In this document: positions 5,143 to 7,116 of the stretch, in pieces
Position numbering within the stretch: the first letter of the stretch is position 1
Layout: the number at the start of each line of letters is the position of its first letter
NCBI GenBank assembly: GCA_002371345.1
Contig: DFHY01000007.1
Span: 63,271-70,386, forward strand
Direction of reading: 5' to 3'
Source of the DNA: Lachnospiraceae bacterium UBA3711
Lineage (GTDB): Bacteria; Bacillota; Clostridia; Lachnospirales; Lachnospiraceae
DNA length: 7,116 nucleotides
The notes under the pieces: model-generated
What the model was told of the DNA's origin: nothing
Seen by the model: only the letters and a program-made list of their open reading frames with translations
Databases searched by the model: none
Made by a program: the position numbers and the translations under genes

Positions 5143-5277
5143 GATGAGTATACTGACCTGTTTATTGAAAGAGGATGGTATCGAATCATGACGGAACTGG
5201 ATGAGGATGATCTGCTTCCACCAGAAGCATTTGAGATGGGGCAGATAGCGGAACAACCTGTAATAGAGCCAGGATGA
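5143..5277 (+). pseudogene. Truncated second copy of the 63-aa small gene
   Basis: Bases 5149-5208 match 3904-3963 with 5 differences in 60. The frame DEYTDLFIERGWYRIMTELD continues for 44 codons to TGA 5275-5277, keeping the core and diverging at the C-terminus (LLPPEAFEMGQIAEQP). The N-terminal third of the original, including its start and ribosome binding site, is missing. Homology begins just after the ATPase-CYTH stop TAG 5140-5142, in the same frame. The only in-frame ATG (5188) would leave 29 residues. It is most simply a broken duplicate. The frame and the reading across the core have been kept, so decay is recent or some translation persists. Confidence 0.7.
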
Positions 5278-5296
5278 AAAGGAGTAAGAAGCGCGT

Positions 5297-6268
5297 ATGA
5301 AACCGTTTACTGGAACGCCGACAGATTATTCTTTGAAGGAGCATTGGCTTGCAATGCCGGATCATCCGGACAAACCCGTAGACCTTGTTTTTCTGTATCC
5401 GTCAAGCTGTCATGACAGCAGGGCGGGTGTGATCTGTCCTGTAGACAACAGGAGTATGGTAAAAGGAGCCAGACGGAATTTTGCGCAGCAGGCTACGGCA
5501 TTTGGACCGGTTGCCAATGTGTTCGCACCGTTCTGGAGACAGGTAAATTCCATGAAGCTTGCAGAAATGAGCTTTGAGGAAGTTGATCAGGCTGAATGGG
5601 CTGAGCCAAGAACAGATGTCTACGCAGCATTGGATTATTACTTTGAAAACCTGAATCATGGACGCCCATACTTCCTGGCCGGACATTCACAGGGATCACG
5701 GCTTAGTTACATGGTTCTGTCTGAATATATGAAAGAACATCCGGACTATTATGTCAACATGATTGCTGCCTACTGTCTTGGAGATTCTCTGACTCGTGAT
5801 TATCTGAAAGAGAATCCTCACGTAAAGGCATCGCAGAGAGAAGACGATCTGGGTGTCGTTGTTTCATGGAATACAGAGGGGCCGGCAAATAAAGGACACA
5901 GTTCCCTTGTTGTCTCTCCAGGAGCCATATCCATCAACCCACTTAACTGGAAAACGGATGATACTCCGGCATCTGCTGAAAAGAATTTAGGCTCCTACAA
6001 ACCGTATCTGCTGATTCCAAGATTGAAGAAACTTCCGGTAAAGGCTGATGCCGTGATTGATACCGAAAGGGGAACAGTGGTAGTAACAGAGCCCCGGCTG
6101 GAAAAATGCGCGATCACGAAGATTCCGGGTTTAAAGAAAATGGAACCGGTTTTCGGGCCTGCAAGTTATCATGGCTGTGATTACTCATTTTTCTATTTGA
6201 ATATCCGAAAGAATGCCCGTATACGAGCGAAAGCGTGGTTGAGAAAACATAAAACTGTGATGAGCTGA
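5297..6268 (+). CDS. DUF3089-like alpha/beta hydrolase
   Basis: 323 residues. VDLVFLYPSSCHD (about 28-40) is the first strand and loop of the family. PYFLAGHSQGSRLSYMVL (124-141) holds the nucleophile elbow GHSQG (129-133) with Ser131 as nucleophile. AAYCLGDSL (157-165) and VVVSWNTEG (187-195) are later core strands. YHGCDYSFFYLNIRKN (291-306) supplies the likely catalytic His292. The acid is less certain. No signal peptide is seen, so it should be cytosolic. The family is annotated as DUF3089 and resembles lipases and esterases; the substrate is unknown. AAGGAG (5279-5284) lies 12 bases before ATG 5297. It follows the ATPase-CYTH gene by 154 bases containing only the broken small-gene copy, so co-transcription is likely. 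The length is about normal for the family. Confidence 0.8.
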   Translation: MKPFTGTPTDYSLKEHWLAMPDHPDKPVDLVFLYPSSCHDSRAGVICPVDNRSMVKGARRNFAQQATAFGPVANVFAPFWRQVNSMKLAEMSFEEVDQAEWAEPRTDVYAALDYYFENLNHGRPYFLAGHSQGSRLSYMVLSEYMKEHPDYYVNMIAAYCLGDSLTRDYLKENPHVKASQREDDLGVVVSWNTEGPANKGHSSLVVSPGAISINPLNWKTDDTPASAEKNLGSYKPYLLIPRLKKLPVKADAVIDTERGTVVVTEPRLEKCAITKIPGLKKMEPVFGPASYHGCDYSFFYLNIRKNARIRAKAWLRKHKTVMS

Positions 6269-6590
6269 TAGTATGTGGAAAAGTGACTGAAGGACATGAT
6301 CACCATTGAGAATTCTGCGAAATGACGAAAATGTCGTTTTATTATCACCAAATACTCGTCACATTACCCATACATATTTTCCGTATAAATTCACCAACAT
6401 CCCTCTGTATCGAATACTTCTGCCTGACAAAACCTGACACGAGGGAAAGAATACGATGTAAACTATTCGGGAGAGACTCGGAAGCCTTGAAACAAAGGGA
6501 TTCCAGGGCAGGGGGGCATTTGGATGAGGACAAATACGCGAACCGGCTGGTGGAGTCTGATCATATCATGGTTACTATTGAGGAAGGTTT
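6269..6590. other. Non-coding stretch after the hydrolase gene
   Basis: No supportable gene. A weak hairpin, ACGA (6325-6328) with TCGT (6334-6337) followed by TTT, may be a poor terminator for the hydrolase gene. GGAA-CCTT (6480-6488) pairs with AAGG-TTCC (6495-6504), giving a bulged hairpin. A half-palindrome CATGGTTAC sits at 6568-6576, ahead of the regular array and out of its register. Nothing else stands out. Confidence 0.4.
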
Positions 6591-6781
6591 CGTAACCATG
6601 GTTACGATAAATAGTAGACATAGTACGAGCAGCCGTAACCATGGTTACGATAAAATAGTGGGCATAGTACGGGCTACCGTAGCCATGGTTACGATAAAAA
6701 AGTGGACATAGTACGGGCTACCGTAACCATAGTTACGATAATAAAATGACCATGGTATGGGCTATTGTAACCATGGTTACG
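6591..6781. repeat. Array of five 16-bp palindromes in 43-44-bp direct repeats
   Basis: CGTAACCATGGTTACG occurs perfectly at 6591-6606 and 6634-6649. One-base variants lie at 6678-6693 (G at 6682), 6722-6737 (A at 6731) and 6766-6781 (T at 6766). Start-to-start distances are 43, 44, 44 and 44. The 27-28-base linkers are also related (ATAA near the start, CATAGTACGGGCTAC at the end of two of them). So the unit is a tandem repeat of about 44 bp with a palindromic half. Linkers are similar, not unique, so this is not CRISPR. A terminator follows 18 bases after the last unit. Confidence 0.9.
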
Positions 6782-6799
6782 GCAGAAAAATAAGCTGAT

Positions 6800-6857
6800 A
6801 GGGCTTTCTTCCGTATTTTCACAAAATCTTGGAAATTCGGAGGAAAGTCCTTTTTTT
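6800..6857 (+). terminator. Long intrinsic terminator before the MerR gene
   Basis: AGGGCTTTCTTCCG (6800-6813) pairs with CGGAGGAAAGTCCT (6838-6851) with two wobbles. The stem continues inward (ATTTTC with GGAAAT) after one mismatch; the loop is about 11 bases, and a run of seven T (6851-6857) follows. It insulates the MerR promoter from rightward transcription through the palindrome array. Confidence 0.85.
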
Positions 6858-6867
6858 GAGTACCCCC

Positions 6868-6898
6868 TTGACCCTGACGCAACGTAATAGTTTATACT
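6868..6898 (+). promoter_or_regulatory. MerR-type promoter with 19-bp spacer
   Basis: -35 TTGACC (6868-6873) and -10 TATACT (6893-6898) are separated by 19 bases, the overlong spacing characteristic of promoters activated by MerR-family proteins, which distort the spacer DNA. The spacer holds an imperfect dyad around ACGCAACGT. It lies directly before a MerR-family gene, so autoregulation is likely. Confidence 0.75.
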
Positions 6899-6934
6899 AC
6901 CTCTATCAAAACCTGAAGGGGAGGTGATGAACCG

Positions 6935-7116
6935 TTGAAAACAGTTCATGAAGTCAGCGAGTTATCCGGTGTGAGCATAAGAACACTGCAGTATTACGAC
7001 AGGATTGGCCTGCTGTCTCCGACAGACCGCACGGAGGCTGGTTACCGGCTTTATGATGACGCTGCCCTGGAGAAGCTGCAGCAGATCCTGCTGTTTCGGG
7101 AACTGGAATTTCCGCT
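6935..7116 (+). CDS. MerR-family (TipA-like) transcriptional regulator, N-terminal part only
   Basis: Sixty codons up to the window edge. The start is TTG 6935, with a perfect GGAGGTGA (6920-6927) 7 bases upstream; ATG 6927 leads only to a three-codon frame. VHEVSELSGVSIRTLQYYDRIGLLSP (residues about 4-29) is the MerR winged HTH, with the family's 'LQYYDRIGLL' recognition helix. RTEAGYRLYDDAALEKLQQILLFRELEFPL (31-60) is the wing and second helix pair. In full-length relatives the effector domain follows; in the TipA group it binds thiopeptide-like or other multidrug ligands. That part is not in the window, so the effector is unknown. It is transcribed from its own 19-bp-spacer promoter and is insulated from the upstream array by a terminator. 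GC and codon choice are higher than in the element genes at the left. Confidence 0.9.
   Translation, partial: MKTVHEVSELSGVSIRTLQYYDRIGLLSPTDRTEAGYRLYDDAALEKLQQILLFRELEFP

Noticed and set aside
6322..6711. 129-codon forward frame after the hydrolase gene
   Set aside because: Its second half is only a translation of the palindromic repeats, its start lacks a ribosome binding site, and the composition is not protein-like. The reverse frame at 6689-6949 is rejected for the same reasons.
6591..6781. CRISPR array
   Set aside because: Repeats are 16 bp and fully palindromic, the linkers resemble each other rather than being unique, and no cas gene is nearby.

Overview
The window looks like an accessory (mobile-element-rich) stretch from a Firmicutes genome, most likely a gut Lachnospiraceae or a close clostridial relative. 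This rests on AGGAGG-type ribosome binding sites, moderate GC, short U-tract terminators, frequent TTG/GTG starts, and the style of the proteins (small excisionase-like HTH proteins, a GNAT toxin pair, a MerR/TipA-like regulator). The assignment is inference. No rRNA or complete tRNA is present.

Layout. (1) 1-~1012: tail of an unidentified gene, then a two-gene toxin-antitoxin-like pair (63-aa partner at 102-293, GNAT acetyltransferase at 290-883), then tandem GGGGTAACACT repeats and a 3' tRNA fragment (992-1012) followed by a strong terminator. This resembles the end of an integrated element. (2) 1146-2617: 11-bp GGGGGCAAATC repeats, a convergent or bidirectional terminator, a leftward XRE-type repressor, and a divergent rightward operon of three small DNA-binding proteins (excisionase-like, winged-helix, Rep-like). 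The two transcription units appear to share face-to-face -35 boxes inside one 12-bp palindrome, a phage-like switch. (3) 2618-3645: a non-coding stretch rich in hairpins, then an unrecognised 219-aa protein whose frame continues upstream through a single TAG. (4) 3847-6268: a rightward cluster of a 63-aa small protein, an AAA/NadR-like P-loop ATPase fused to a CYTH (triphosphate tunnel) domain, a truncated second copy of the small gene, and a DUF3089-like alpha/beta hydrolase. (5) 6269-6867: 666 bp between genes, with five 16-bp palindromes spaced 43-44 bp apart and a long terminator. (6) 6868-7116: a MerR-family regulator with its own 19-bp-spacer promoter, cut by the window edge.

How the parts fit. 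Regions 1 and 2 look like the abutting ends of two integrative elements, or one element with arms on both sides of its attachment core; no integrase lies in the window. Region 4 is probably one transcription unit. An ATPase-CYTH protein acts on a phosphorylated ligand in its known relatives, but the substrate here and the link to the hydrolase are unknown. The least explained structures are the palindrome array at 6591-6781 and the duplicated small gene bracketing the ATPase-CYTH gene.
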